Assembly (NCBI RefSeq): GCF_003991585.1
Contig: NZ_PQSP01000003.1
Location: 62,001-126,000 of the forward strand
Length of the DNA stretch: 64,000 nt
Source of the DNA: Saezia sanguinis
GTDB taxonomy: Bacteria > Pseudomonadota > Gammaproteobacteria > Burkholderiales > Burkholderiaceae_C
Reading direction: 5' to 3'
Shown one piece after another: positions 8,965 through 18,202 of the stretch. A program made the translations under genes and the position numbers. The notes beneath the pieces are model-generated. The model had not been told where the DNA came from. It made no database searches and saw only the letters and a program-made list of their open reading frames with translations. How positions within the stretch are numbered: the stretch's first letter is position 1; each line of letters starts with the position of its first letter.

Positions 8965-10191
8965 TCAGGTACGCGGCTTCACCAGCGAAGCCGCCAGTAC
9001 CGCCTTTTCGCGAGCTTCGGTCACATTGTCTGCATACGCCAGCGCCACGCCCATACGGCGTTTGGTAAAACTTTCCGGTTTGCCGAACAAGCGCAATTCG
9101 GTCTGAGGCACAGCCAGCGCTTTTTCAACACCGTCAAACTGAATCCCTTTGGCATCTACCCCGCCATAAATCACAGCACTGGCTCCTGTATTGCGCAATT
9201 CCGTATTAACCGGCAACCCTAAAATCGCGCGTGCGTGCAGTTCAAACTCGCTCTGCCACTGGGTAATCATGGTAACCATGCCAGTATCATGCGGCCGTGG
9301 GCTCACTTCGCTGAACCAGACCTGATCACCCTTGACAAACAACTCCACACCATAAATACCCAGCCCATCAGGCTGCCCGTCCAGCCCCTGCCCCAGATTA
9401 TCGGTAATGGCATGGGCAATTTCCTGCGCTTTGCGCAAAGCCGCAGGCGACATCGGATGCGGCTGCCAGCTTTCCACGTAATCGCCGTTTTTCTGCAAAT
9501 GCCCGATGGGTGCACAAAAAGATGTCTGCACCTGGCCCTGCACATCGCGCCAGCGTACCGTCAGCAGCGTGATTTCGTAGTCAAAATCGACAAATCCTTC
9601 CACAATGATGCGCCCACTCTGCACCCGTCCGCCTTCCATCGCGTATTGCCAGGCCCGCTCAATATCGGCTGCGCTGTCAATCCGGCTCTGCCCTTTGCCG
9701 GAACTGCTCATCACCGGCTTGACAATGCACGGATACCCCACGCCATGGGACTCAATTGCTGTTTTAAGCTCATCCAAGGAATCACAAAACCGATAAGGGC
9801 TTGTTGGCAGACCCAGCGTTTCAGCCGCCAGACGGCGAATGCCTTCGCGGTCCATCGTCAGGCGTGCCGCACGGGCAGTGGGCACCACACGCACAGCACC
9901 CTTGGCTTCCAGATCCTGCAACACGGCGGTGGCAATGGCCTCAATTTCAGGTACCACCAGATGCGGCTTTTCCTGTTCGATCAGGCGGCGTAGCTGCTCG
10001 GCATCATTCATCGCAATGGTGCGGCTGTGATGCGCCACCTGCTGCCCCGGCGCATGGTCATACCGGTCCACCGCAATCGTTTCCACCCCCAGGCGTTGCA
10101 GTGCAATCAGCACTTCTTTTCCCAGCTCACCCGAGCCTAACAACATTACACGCGTCGCACCAGGCGATAAAGGGGTACCCAAGGTTGTCAT
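8965..10191 (-). CDS. purT: Formate-dependent phosphoribosylglycinamide formyltransferase
   Basis: PurT makes formyl-GAR from GAR, formate and ATP in purine synthesis, replacing the folate-dependent PurN. Family features: [40 protein letters not shown] at the N-terminus, [11 protein letters not shown], the ATP-grasp loop [34 protein letters not shown], and [27 protein letters not shown] in the metal-binding region. Length about 408 residues from the ATG at 10191, slightly above the E. coli enzyme; a TTG at 10209 is a less likely start. It lies 153 bases upstream of fdhD on the same strand, which places two formate-linked genes together. Confidence 0.96.
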   Translation of the reverse strand: MTTLGTPLSPGATRVMLLGSGELGKEVLIALQRLGVETIAVDRYDHAPGQQVAHHSRTIAMNDAEQLRRLIEQEKPHLVVPEIEAIATAVLQDLEAKGAVRVVPTARAARLTMDREGIRRLAAETLGLPTSPYRFCDSLDELKTAIESHGVGYPCIVKPVMSSSGKGQSRIDSAADIERAWQYAMEGGRVQSGRIIVEGFVDFDYEITLLTVRWRDVQGQVQTSFCAPIGHLQKNGDYVESWQPHPMSPAALRKAQEIAHAITDNLGQGLDGQPDGLGIYGVELFVKGDQVWFSEVSPRPHDTGMVTMITQWQSEFELHARAILGLPVNTELRNTGASAVIYGGVDAKGIQFDGVEKALAVPQTELRLFGKPESFTKRRMGVALAYADNVTEAREKAVLAASLVKPRT

Positions 10192-10289
10192 AATTCCATC
10201 TTTATGCAAAAAATCAAGTGTTCCATTTTACCGCGTTCAATCTCATCAGGTTTGCCACAAGCCCATCGCATTTGCTCTGCCTGCCTTTC

Positions 10290-10853
10290 TTATCTGCCGG
10301 GTAAATACCGTACACAGCCAACCAGCCACAACAGCCAGATCAATAAACCAAGAGCAGCCAGCCTTTGTGCAATACCTGCGGGCAAAACACTTCCAACCAG
10401 CGCAATGGAAAGCGCCATCCAGACCAGCAAACCCCAGGAAACCAGATAGGCCTGCGTACGTGACCGATATACATAGCGGGGTAAAAAATACATGCAGCTA
10501 CCACATAAAACAAAAGCAGCCCCCACGCACAGCAAATGTATCCAGATGGATGCCTGCAAGGTCACCAGACCAGCCGCTAAAAAACACCAGGCTGCAACAA
10601 AAAGCAGCCAGAATAAACCCGGAGCATAAGACCGCACCATGAATGCGGCAGCAGCAACCGTCATTGCCAGCGCCGTGAACGCCAGCAGCATGTACTGCCC
10701 ATGAATGCCCAAGGCCAGCTCGCTCATTGGTTGGGCAATGGCATCGTACTCAGGCTGCAATGCCTGGAGTATGAGCACAACCGCGATGAACACAAGCTCT
10801 CCTGCAACCGCCAGCATCCGCAAAATCCGTTGTACAGTAACTTCTTTATTCAT
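10290..10853 (-). CDS. DUF998 family integral membrane protein
   Basis: A 187-residue polytopic membrane protein with about six helices. The first loop has the family pattern QPEYDAIAQPMSELALGIHGQYMLLAFTALA, which fits DUF998; the helices at 10530-10700 and near the C-terminus (LLIWLLWLVGCVRYLPGR) are strongly hydrophobic. It lies 99 bases upstream of purT and 86 bases downstream of putA, with the putA terminator between, so it probably starts its own transcript. Function unknown. Confidence 0.72.
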   Translation of the reverse strand: MNKEVTVQRILRMLAVAGELVFIAVVLILQALQPEYDAIAQPMSELALGIHGQYMLLAFTALAMTVAAAAFMVRSYAPGLFWLLFVAAWCFLAAGLVTLQASIWIHLLCVGAAFVLCGSCMYFLPRYVYRSRTQAYLVSWGLLVWMALSIALVGSVLPAGIAQRLAALGLLIWLLWLVGCVRYLPGR

Positions 10854-10882
10854 TCAGATCGCATCATCACTGATATAAAAAT

Positions 10883-10915
10883 GAAAAACCAGCCCGGCAT
10901 AAACCGGGCTGGCTT
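10883..10915 (-). terminator. Rho-independent terminator after putA
   Basis: Perfect 9-base stem CCAGCCCGG (10889-10897) with CCGGGCTGG (10904-10912), a six-base loop and, in the minus direction, a run of five T (10884-10888). It lies 25-57 bases past the putA stop. Confidence 0.88.
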
Positions 10916-10939
10916 TACTTCTGCATCAAAATACCGTTT

Positions 10940-13900
10940 TTAACCAATTGTCATCAGGCTGGCGTTCCCTCCTGCAGCGGCGGTATTCACGCTGGTGCTG
11001 ACTTCTTCCAGCAGGCGCTCCAGCGCATACGCTTCACCGGCGGCCAGTGCTTCTGTCGTCAGCCCCTGCACGGTCAGGATCGGGCCGGTACGTTCTGCAA
11101 TGCGCTGATTCAGTACCATCAGTGCATCAGCTTCGCCTTCAAACAAAACAGAATCAATCTCGGCAGTGCCTATATCAGACGCCTGAATAAACCGGACCGG
11201 TGATTTTTGTTCAGGATGCTCAGCCTGCAACCAGGAACGTACGCGTTCATTATCAACAAACACGGCCTGACAGCCGGTTTTATGCACCGCGTCCCACTGG
11301 GCCTTGGCTCCTGTTTCGGTCTGCGCCACACACAACACCTTGCCGCGTGGCTTCAGTTTGTAGGTATTGCTCTCACCGGTGGGGCCCGGCAGCGTCATTA
11401 CCACCGGCCACTGCGGCTGCGGTTGTGCCCATTGGGGCAGATCTTTGGAAAAAGGCTTCACCAGGCGATGCAGGTACAACGGCCCGCCAGCTTTAGGCCC
11501 GGTGCCGGACAACCCTTCTCCACCGAAAGGCTGCACACCGACAATTGCGCCAATCACATTGCGGTTCACATAGATATTACCCACATGAACACAAGAGGTC
11601 ACATGCTGGATGGTTTCATCAATGCGGGTATGCACGCCAAACGTCAGGCCATAGCCTGTCGCGTTGATCTGCTGCAGCACATCATCGAGGTGATCCCGCT
11701 CATAGCGCATGACATGCAGTACCGGACCGAACACCTCGCGCTTGAGCGCACCAAGGTGATCAATTTCAATCAGTGTCGGCGGTACAAAAGTGCCGTGTTC
11801 GCATTGCGGATCGGCTTCCGTCTGGTACACCTTGTAGCCGGCTTCGCGCATGGCCTCGATATGGTCCAGGATGACTTTCTGCGCCCCTTTGTCGATGACC
11901 GGGCCGACATCGGTTGAAAGGCGGTCCGGGTTGTTGACCTTCAATTCCTGCATCGCCCCTTTGAGCAGCTTCAGAATACGGTCGGCCACATCGTCCTGAA
12001 TGCACAGAATACGCAATGCCGAACAACGCTGGCCAGCAGAGTCAAAAGCGGAACCCAGCACGTCATAAACCACCTGTTCAGCCAAAGCGGACGAATCGAC
12101 AATCATCGCATTCTGGCCGCCGGTTTCCGCAATCAGCGGAATGGTGCGCCCCTGGTCATCCAGCCGCTGCGCCAGTGTCTGGTTCATACCCTGCGCCACT
12201 TCGGTAGAGCCGGTAAACATGATGGCACGGATTTCCGGGCTTGCCACCAGCAGCGCACCAATCACAGAGCCACGCCCCGGCACCAATTGCACCACTTCGC
12301 TGGGCACACCGGCTTCACGCAAAATTCTGATCACCTGTGCGGCAATCAGTGTAGTCTGATCGGCCGGTTTGGCAATCACCGGATTGCCCGCAGCCAGTGC
12401 CGCAGCGACCTGCCCAGTGAAAATCGCCATCGGGAAGTTCCACGGGCTGATACACAGCACCGGCCCCAGCGGCTGCGCTTTATCGGTATTGAGTTCAAGC
12501 TCGGCCTGCTCCGCGTAGTAGCGCAGAAAATCAATCGCCTCGCGCACTTCAGCAATGGCATTGGGCAGGCTCTTGCCGGCCTCGCGCACAATCAGTCCCA
12601 TCAGCGTCTGCATCTGCTCTTCCATCAGGTTGGCCGCACGGCGCAGGCAACGGCTACGCTCAATCACCGGGGTGGATTGCCAGATCGGCGTTGCACTGAT
12701 GGCGTACTGCAATGCCTGTTTGACCTCTTCTTCAGTGGCCTTGATTGCCTGCCCCACCCGGTCCCGGCGATCCGCCGGGTTCAGCACATCCACCACCCTC
12801 GAGCTATCCCATACAAAACCATCGCCACCCAGCATTGGATGCGACTGCCACTGCTGCGCAGCACTACCCAGCAGTGCTGCAGACAGTGAACTCAGGCGGG
12901 TTTCGTTACTCAGATCCAGCCCCATGGAATTGACACGTGCGCCACTGTCTGCCGGCCCATAAAGCTCACGCGGCAACGGTATTTTGGCGTGCGGCGCCCC
13001 CAGTGGGCTGATCTGCTCTGCAACATGAACCGGATCCACAATCAAGTCTTCCACCGGCACGGAACGGTCGCCAATCAGGTTCACAAATGATGAATTGGAG
13101 CCGTTTTCCAGCAGACGGCGCACCAGGTATGGCAGCAGTGTTTCATAACTGCCCACCGGCGCATACAGGCGGCACGGACGGTTCAGCTTGTCCTGCTCCA
13201 CCGGGCCCACAACCTGCGCATAAAGCGATTCACCCATGCCATACAGGCCCTGGAACTCATACTGGCCTTTATAGTAATTGGAACCTGCCAGGTGGTAGAT
13301 AGACGCCAGTGTGCGCGCATTGTGCGTGGCAAACTGCGGATACACATGCTGCGGCACTTCCAGCAGCTTGCGTGCGCACGCGAGGTAACAGATATCGGTG
13401 TACACCTTGCGCGTATAGACCGGATAACCCTCCAGCCCATCCACCTGGGCGCGTTTAATTTCGCTGTCCCAATAAGCGCCTTTCACCAGGCGAATCATCA
13501 GCCGGTGGTGTGTGCGCTTGGCCAGGTCAATCAGATAATCCAGCACATATGGCGCACGCTTCTGGTAGGCCTGCACCACAAAACCAATGCCGTTCCAGCC
13601 TGCAAGCTCCGGCGCATTGCACAGCATTTCCAGCAGGTCCAGCGAAAGATCCAGCCGGTCTGCCTCTTCGGCATCAATGTTGATACCAATGTCGTAACTG
13701 CGTGCCAGCAGGGTCAGGTCTTTGACCCGTTGGTAAAGCTCGGTCACCACACGTTCCCGCTGGCCACGGGTATAACGGGGATGCAGTGCAGACAACTTGA
13801 TTGAAATGCCGGAACCTTCGTAAATGCCTTTACCGGCATTGGCCCGCCCGATGGCATGGATCGACTGCACATACAACGCATGGTAATGCGCGGCATCTTC

Positions 13901-14755
13901 CGCCGTTGTGGCCGCCTCGCCCAGCATATCGTAAGAATAGGTGAAGCCTTTGGCCTCCATTTTGCGGTTGTTCACAATCGCTTCGGCAATGGTCTGCCCG
14001 GTGACAAACTGTTCCCCCATCATGCGCATGGCCATGTTCACGCCCTGGCGAATCAACGGTTCTCCGCCTTTGCTGATGATTTTGGTCAAAGCGCTGGACA
14101 GACTCTTCTCACTGTTCACCGCCACCAGTTTGCCGGTGAGCATCAGCCCCCAGGTAGCCGCATTGACAAACACCGATGGAGAACCTTTGGAGTGTGACTT
14201 CCAATCCCCCTTGGCAATCTTGTCACGAATCAAGGCATCACGCGTGGCTTTGTCAGGAATGCGCAGCAGCGCTTCAGCCAGACACATCAAAGCCACCCCT
14301 TCGTGGGTGGACAAAGAATACTCCTGAATCAGTCCTTCAACCGCACCGGATGATTTTTTGTGACGCAGGGTTTCCGTGAGCTTTTTAGCCAGCGCATGAA
14401 TCTTTTCTTCCTCAGGCATTTTCGCCTGCTCCAAAAGCGTCATGACACACTCGGACTCATTGCGGCGGTAAGCGGAGGTGATTGCTTCGCGCAATACCGA
14501 CTGCGACTGCACATCGCAGGCAAACTCAAGAAACGGCTGCGGCGTATCCAGATGGTCTTCATGCGCAGCATCTTTGCTGTAACGGCTCAGGCGGTCAATC
14601 TCCTCGGGCGACAAACCGCTTTCAATTTGCTCCACATAAGCCAGCAACGCGCGTTTATGCAGTGCATGGGGAGAACAGTTCATCCGTTGTGCGGCGGTTT
14701 TCAAGCGGTCACGCAATGCTTCGTCAACCTTGAGTCCAAGTGTTATATTGCTCAT
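10940..14755 (-). CDS. putA: Trifunctional proline utilisation protein PutA
   Basis: Oxidises proline to glutamate in two steps, and can repress its own locus. Domains in order over 1271 residues: an N-terminal ribbon-helix-helix DNA-binding domain (about 1-48), the FAD proline dehydrogenase barrel (about 190-560; FTYSYDMLGEAA, GISIKLSALHPRY, IDAEEADRLDLSLDLL, LMIRLVKGAYWDSEIKRAQ), and the NAD-dependent pyrroline-carboxylate dehydrogenase (about 620-1120) with LCISPWNFPMAIFTGQ, IAETGGQNAMIVDSSA and the catalytic Cys in SAGQRCSALR. A C-terminal domain of about 130 residues follows (class A/B-like). No separate proline permease is next to it. The RHH domain suggests autoregulation at the gap 14756-14854. 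Confidence 0.97.
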   Translation of the reverse strand: MSNITLGLKVDEALRDRLKTAAQRMNCSPHALHKRALLAYVEQIESGLSPEEIDRLSRYSKDAAHEDHLDTPQPFLEFACDVQSQSVLREAITSAYRRNESECVMTLLEQAKMPEEEKIHALAKKLTETLRHKKSSGAVEGLIQEYSLSTHEGVALMCLAEALLRIPDKATRDALIRDKIAKGDWKSHSKGSPSVFVNAATWGLMLTGKLVAVNSEKSLSSALTKIISKGGEPLIRQGVNMAMRMMGEQFVTGQTIAEAIVNNRKMEAKGFTYSYDMLGEAATTAEDAAHYHALYVQSIHAIGRANAGKGIYEGSGISIKLSALHPRYTRGQRERVVTELYQRVKDLTLLARSYDIGINIDAEEADRLDLSLDLLEMLCNAPELAGWNGIGFVVQAYQKRAPYVLDYLIDLAKRTHHRLMIRLVKGAYWDSEIKRAQVDGLEGYPVYTRKVYTDICYLACARKLLEVPQHVYPQFATHNARTLASIYHLAGSNYYKGQYEFQGLYGMGESLYAQVVGPVEQDKLNRPCRLYAPVGSYETLLPYLVRRLLENGSNSSFVNLIGDRSVPVEDLIVDPVHVAEQISPLGAPHAKIPLPRELYGPADSGARVNSMGLDLSNETRLSSLSAALLGSAAQQWQSHPMLGGDGFVWDSSRVVDVLNPADRRDRVGQAIKATEEEVKQALQYAISATPIWQSTPVIERSRCLRRAANLMEEQMQTLMGLIVREAGKSLPNAIAEVREAIDFLRYYAEQAELELNTDKAQPLGPVLCISPWNFPMAIFTGQVAAALAAGNPVIAKPADQTTLIAAQVIRILREAGVPSEVVQLVPGRGSVIGALLVASPEIRAIMFTGSTEVAQGMNQTLAQRLDDQGRTIPLIAETGGQNAMIVDSSALAEQVVYDVLGSAFDSAGQRCSALRILCIQDDVADRILKLLKGAMQELKVNNPDRLSTDVGPVIDKGAQKVILDHIEAMREAGYKVYQTEADPQCEHGTFVPPTLIEIDHLGALKREVFGPVLHVMRYERDHLDDVLQQINATGYGLTFGVHTRIDETIQHVTSCVHVGNIYVNRNVIGAIVGVQPFGGEGLSGTGPKAGGPLYLHRLVKPFSKDLPQWAQPQPQWPVVMTLPGPTGESNTYKLKPRGKVLCVAQTETGAKAQWDAVHKTGCQAVFVDNERVRSWLQAEHPEQKSPVRFIQASDIGTAEIDSVLFEGEADALMVLNQRIAERTGPILTVQGLTTEALAAGEAYALERLLEEVSTSVNTAAAGGNASLMTIG

Positions 14756-14810
14756 CCTGTTTTCTCAATTTATCATTAGGGGGTTATCAAATACTGTGTT
14801 TTCTGCAATA

Positions 14811-14830
14811 GAAAAGCCTCGCTGCTTTTC
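14811..14830 (-). terminator. Hairpin after the orphan ABC ATPase gene
   Basis: GAAAAGC (14811-14817) pairs with GCTTTTC (14824-14830) around a six-base loop, between the ABC ATPase stop and putA. The T tract is short, so termination is uncertain; it could equally lie in the putA promoter region. Confidence 0.35.
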
Positions 14831-14854
14831 ACCACTCCTTTGTCTTAAAACCTG

Positions 14855-15913
14855 TTACTGCGCAAACAGCACACCATCACCGGCCTGAAAGCAGGCATAC
14901 ACCGGCATACCCGGCACCATCGGCTCATCCTGCTGAACCTGCTCCGTATTGACGATCTGCACACAGATGTCTTCTCCCTGGTTCAAGCGTACAAACACAT
15001 CCAACTGCGAGCCCTGGTATACCACCGACTCCACCTTTCCCGGCAAACAGTTTTCATGCCCTGAAGCCTCCCGCTGCAACACCATCCGCTCCGGCCGCAC
15101 ACCCAGGCTGATTGCATCTTTGACCGGCTGCGTGACCGCAATGCGTGCGCCGCCTTGGCACAAAAACTGGTGCGTACCGTCCATCCTGCCTGCAAAAAAA
15201 TTCATCTTGCCCAGGAAATCTGCCACAAACAGATTCGCTGGCTGACCATACAAATCCTCCGGGGCTCCTAACTGCTGTACTTTTCCTTCATGCATGATCG
15301 CCACCCGGTCCGCAATTGCCAGAGCCTCTGCCTGATCGTGCGTCACAAAAATAGTGGTCAACCCCAAACGCTGCTGCAATTCGCGAATTTCCTCGCGAAC
15401 CTCAAGCCTGAGCTTGGCATCCAGGTTGGACAACGGCTCGTCCAGCAAAAAGACCTTGGGTTCAATCGCCAGAGCACGGGCAATCGCCACCCGCTGTTGC
15501 TGCCCCCCGGACAGTTGCCTTGGATAACGGCTTTTCAGGGAAACCATGCGCATCATGTCCAAAACGCTGTGCACGCGCTTTTCACGCTCGGAAACCGGTA
15601 CGCCATGCATTTGCAGTCCGAATGCAACGTTTTCCTCCACGGTCATGTGAGGGAACAATGCATAACGCTGAAACACCATCCCGGTTCCGCGCTTTTGCAC
15701 CGGTACCTTGGTGACATCAACGCCGCCAATGAATATCTGCCCCTGCGTAGGCTCGGTAAAACCGGCAATCAAACGCAAAACGGTGGTTTTGCCGCAGCCA
15801 CTCGGGCCCAGCAGCGTCAACAACTCGCCTTCCCGCACATCCAGATATAAATCCGAAATGGTGACGGTATCACCGAACTGCTTCTTAATACCTTGAAGTG
15901 ATACTTTCGCCAT
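14855..15913 (-). CDS. ABC transporter ATPase, polyamine/iron/phosphonate import type
   Basis: A 352-residue ATP-binding subunit of the PotA/FbpC class. Walker A LLGPSGCGKTTVLRLIAG, Q-loop GMVFQRYALFPHMTVEENVAFGL, signature [18 protein letters not shown], Walker B VFLLDEPLSNLDAKLR and the H-loop FVTHDQAEALAIADR are all intact. The C-terminal third (about residues 240-352) has the TOBE-like pattern SLGVRPERM ... CLPGKVESVVYQGSQLDVFV, typical of importers for spermidine/putrescine, ferric iron or 2-aminoethylphosphonate. No permease or binding protein gene is adjacent in the window, so the substrate cannot be read from context. Confidence 0.85.
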   Translation of the reverse strand: MAKVSLQGIKKQFGDTVTISDLYLDVREGELLTLLGPSGCGKTTVLRLIAGFTEPTQGQIFIGGVDVTKVPVQKRGTGMVFQRYALFPHMTVEENVAFGLQMHGVPVSEREKRVHSVLDMMRMVSLKSRYPRQLSGGQQQRVAIARALAIEPKVFLLDEPLSNLDAKLRLEVREEIRELQQRLGLTTIFVTHDQAEALAIADRVAIMHEGKVQQLGAPEDLYGQPANLFVADFLGKMNFFAGRMDGTHQFLCQGGARIAVTQPVKDAISLGVRPERMVLQREASGHENCLPGKVESVVYQGSQLDVFVRLNQGEDICVQIVNTEQVQQDEPMVPGMPVYACFQAGDGVLFAQ

Positions 15914-16290
15914 CTTGATACTCCGCCGCCCACTATGATTTTGAAGGGACCATATGTACTTCCGGTGATCTGCCTGTCAAACGGCAGGTCAGCCCATCCT
16001 GTTCATCGCATATGACAGAGGAAACCTTTGCGCCAAAATCATCCGCAGGATTCCTGTAAAATTTCTACAACATGCACACTTTATGTGAAAGTGCCTACTC
16101 TCTCAATAAGGGTAAACCCTTTGGGTTAACCTTATGTTTTATAAAAGAAAAAATGGTTAACCTGATTTTTCAATTGGTTTTTTACCCCTGTGACAGCCCG
16201 ATAAAGAATGCAAACCTCCCATTCCAAACATGGTTAACCGCATACACAAAATCCACTCAAATAACTCCTGACCTGTTAAACCCACTATTT
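15914..16290. other. Divergent intergenic region with repeated GGTTAACC palindromes
   Basis: This 377-base gap separates the ABC ATPase (minus) from the HD-domain gene (plus). It carries three copies of GGTTAACC (16124-16131, 16155-16162, 16232-16239); the first is the 3' arm of a near-perfect hairpin GGTAAACCC-TTT-GGGTTAACC starting at 16111. One frame stays open from 16072 into the HD gene, but it has no domain match and no ribosome site, so I treat it as leader or promoter DNA. Confidence 0.5.
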
Positions 16291-16893
16291 ATGAACAACC
16301 CAACCTTGCGCAATTCCCTGGAATTTATCAAGCGCGCAGAAAACCTCAAAAATACATTGCGCTGCGCCTTTACCTCCCAGGGACGAACTGAAAGTGTGGC
16401 TGAACACACCTGGCGTCTGTGCCTGATGACCATGCTGTTTGCAGACGAATTCAAAGATGCCGATCTCCTGAAAATGCTCAAAATGTGCGTGATTCATGAT
16501 CTGGGCGAAGCCATTCACGGTGATATTCCTGCAACCGCACAAGATACTCAGAACAGCAAATCCTTTCAGGAACGCAACGACCTGCAAACATTGATGGACG
16601 GGTTGTCTGAACCGCAGCAACAGGAACTGCTGGCGTTGTGGGATGAATATGAACATGCCTCCTCACATGAGGCACGGCTGGTCAAAGGATTGGATAAGCT
16701 CGAAACGCTGATTCAGCACAACCAGGGGCAATACTCGCCAAGCATTGATTACAACTTCAACCTATCCTACGGGCAGAAGTACATGGATGCGCACCCTTTG
16801 CTGAGCGCCTTGCGCCATCTGGTGAATCAGGAAACCGCCGTCCATGCGCAACAGCAAAAACAAGCAGACCAGCCAAACGACACGACTGCTTGA
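16291..16893 (+). CDS. HD-domain phosphohydrolase (YfbR/HDDC2-like)
   Basis: A 200-residue metal-dependent phosphohydrolase. HD motif residues are seen in SVAEHTWRLCLMTMLFA (first His) and CVIHDLGEAIHGDIPA (HD pair and following acidic residues), then EYEHASSHEARLVKGLDKLETLIQ with the last Asp. This pattern matches the HDDC2/YfbR group, often 5'-deoxynucleotidases, but the substrate here is inferred. The start at 16291 (MNNPTLRNSLEF) is chosen because homology begins there; an open extension back to 16072 has no support, and no strong ribosome site precedes either start. It is convergent with the DUF454 gene. Confidence 0.8.
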   Translation: MNNPTLRNSLEFIKRAENLKNTLRCAFTSQGRTESVAEHTWRLCLMTMLFADEFKDADLLKMLKMCVIHDLGEAIHGDIPATAQDTQNSKSFQERNDLQTLMDGLSEPQQQELLALWDEYEHASSHEARLVKGLDKLETLIQHNQGQYSPSIDYNFNLSYGQKYMDAHPLLSALRHLVNQETAVHAQQQKQADQPNDTTA

Positions 16894-16924
16894 TGACACA
16901 CGTTTAACGCACGGGCGGCATCTG

Positions 16925-17422
16925 CTATGGCTTATCGTCCGTATGATTTCCCTGCACGGCAGCGGCATCACCTGCTGGTGCAACGGAATCCGGCTCGGGC
17001 CTGCTCCACAGCCAGGTCAGCACACAGGCCATGATGACACAGGGAATCAGGGCGATCCAGATGTTGGAAACAAATATAAAAATAATCACACCGCAGATCA
17101 GCATGGTGATGGCGGCAGTCCATTTGGCCTTGCGACTGACTGTGCGGCCATGGTGCCAGTTATAGAGAATCGGCCCGAACAGGCGGTGCCGGTACAGCCA
17201 GCGCAGCAATTCGGGTGAGCTGCGCGCAGCCGCCCAGGCAGCCAGCAGCACAAACACCGTTGTCGGCATGCCGGGCAGAATCACGCCGATACCAGCCAGC
17301 ACCAGAAACAGCACCGCCAGCCCGCGAAACAGCCACCGCACCAGCGGCGGTGTTGCCCGGATTTTGTCCTCCCAGCCTTTTGGTGGCTCCAGAGGAGATG
17401 GCTGTTGTTCTTCTGTTGTCAT
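16925..17422 (-). CDS. DUF454 (YbaN) family inner-membrane protein
   Basis: A 165-residue membrane protein. The family signature is visible: LAVLFLVLAGIGVILPGMPTTVFVLLAAWAAARSSPELLRWLYRHRLFGPILYNW (first part of the run), then KAKWTAAITMLICGVIIFIFVSNIWIALIPCVIMACVLTWLW, giving four hydrophobic segments. This is the DUF454/YbaN family of unknown function. Charged tails flank the core. Its stop lies 31 bases from the convergent HD gene stop. Confidence 0.88.
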   Translation of the reverse strand: MTTEEQQPSPLEPPKGWEDKIRATPPLVRWLFRGLAVLFLVLAGIGVILPGMPTTVFVLLAAWAAARSSPELLRWLYRHRLFGPILYNWHHGRTVSRKAKWTAAITMLICGVIIFIFVSNIWIALIPCVIMACVLTWLWSRPEPDSVAPAGDAAAVQGNHTDDKP

Positions 17423-17584
17423 GACAATGTCATTATGCCTTTTTCAAAAAAAATTTTCTTCCGTTCTATTCTTCCCTGCATATCGCATGGGGCAGTCGTA
17501 TATTCACTGCCCGTGACACCAAAGGCCATTAAAATAAGCGCCTGAGATTACGATCATTGCAACAACCCCGTCCATTTATCTGCC

Positions 17585-18178
17585 ATGGCCTGTTTTGTAC
17601 GTATGCGTGCCCGCTGGGTAAAATTTAGCCTCTGTTTTATTCTGCTTGCAGGGCTGTGGTTCATTGTCCATACCGGCTACAGCATTTATGTCGGCACCCG
17701 CCAGCCCACCCACCCTGCTGATGCCGCAGTGATTTTAGGCAACAAAGTCAATGTCGACGGTACCCTGTCCGAGCGCCTGGAACAACGACTTGCCGCCGGT
17801 TACGAGCTGTACCAGCGCGGACTGGTTGAATACCTTGTGGTCAGTGGCGGACTGGGCAAAGAAGGGCATTACGAGGGCGACAAAATGCGCGACTACCTGC
17901 TTGCGCAAGGCGTCCCTGCCGACAAAATCATTGTCGACAACCTCGGCAACAACACGCTGGCAACCGCTCAGAATCTTAAGGCACTGCAATCCCAATACCA
18001 CTTTTCCAGCGTGATTGTCGTGTCACAGTATTTTCATGTTCTGCGCAGCGCCATGCTGGTCAGGCGCGCAGGCTTTGCCGATGTACAGGGCTACAGCCCC
18101 AACTATGTCGAATGGCGCGATATCTATTCCGTTCCGCGAGAATTCATTGCGTTTTATGCCGACTGGCTTTTACACTGA
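17585..18178 (+). CDS. SanA/YdcF-type DUF218 membrane-anchored protein
   Basis: A 197-residue protein with one N-terminal anchor (about residues 12-32) and an outside DUF218 domain: DAAVILGNKVNVDGTLSERLEQRLAAGYELYQRGLVEYLVVSGG (start of domain), EGDKMRDYLLAQGVPADKIIVDNLGNNTLATAQNL and VIVVSQYFHVLRSAMLVRRAGF. E. coli SanA and ElyC in this family affect envelope permeability and peptidoglycan precursor handling; the biochemical role is unsettled. A second Met at 17603 is an alternative start. Convergent with the ABC-2 permease at 18203. Confidence 0.85.
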   Translation: MACFVRMRARWVKFSLCFILLAGLWFIVHTGYSIYVGTRQPTHPADAAVILGNKVNVDGTLSERLEQRLAAGYELYQRGLVEYLVVSGGLGKEGHYEGDKMRDYLLAQGVPADKIIVDNLGNNTLATAQNLKALQSQYHFSSVIVVSQYFHVLRSAMLVRRAGFADVQGYSPNYVEWRDIYSVPREFIAFYADWLLH

Positions 18179-18202
18179 ACATCCACCGGAAACCGGAGGC
18201 TG

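Noticed and set aside
16072-16290. Open extension upstream of the HD-domain gene as part of the protein
   Set aside because: No ribosome site, no family match, and the region carries repeated palindromes that look regulatory.
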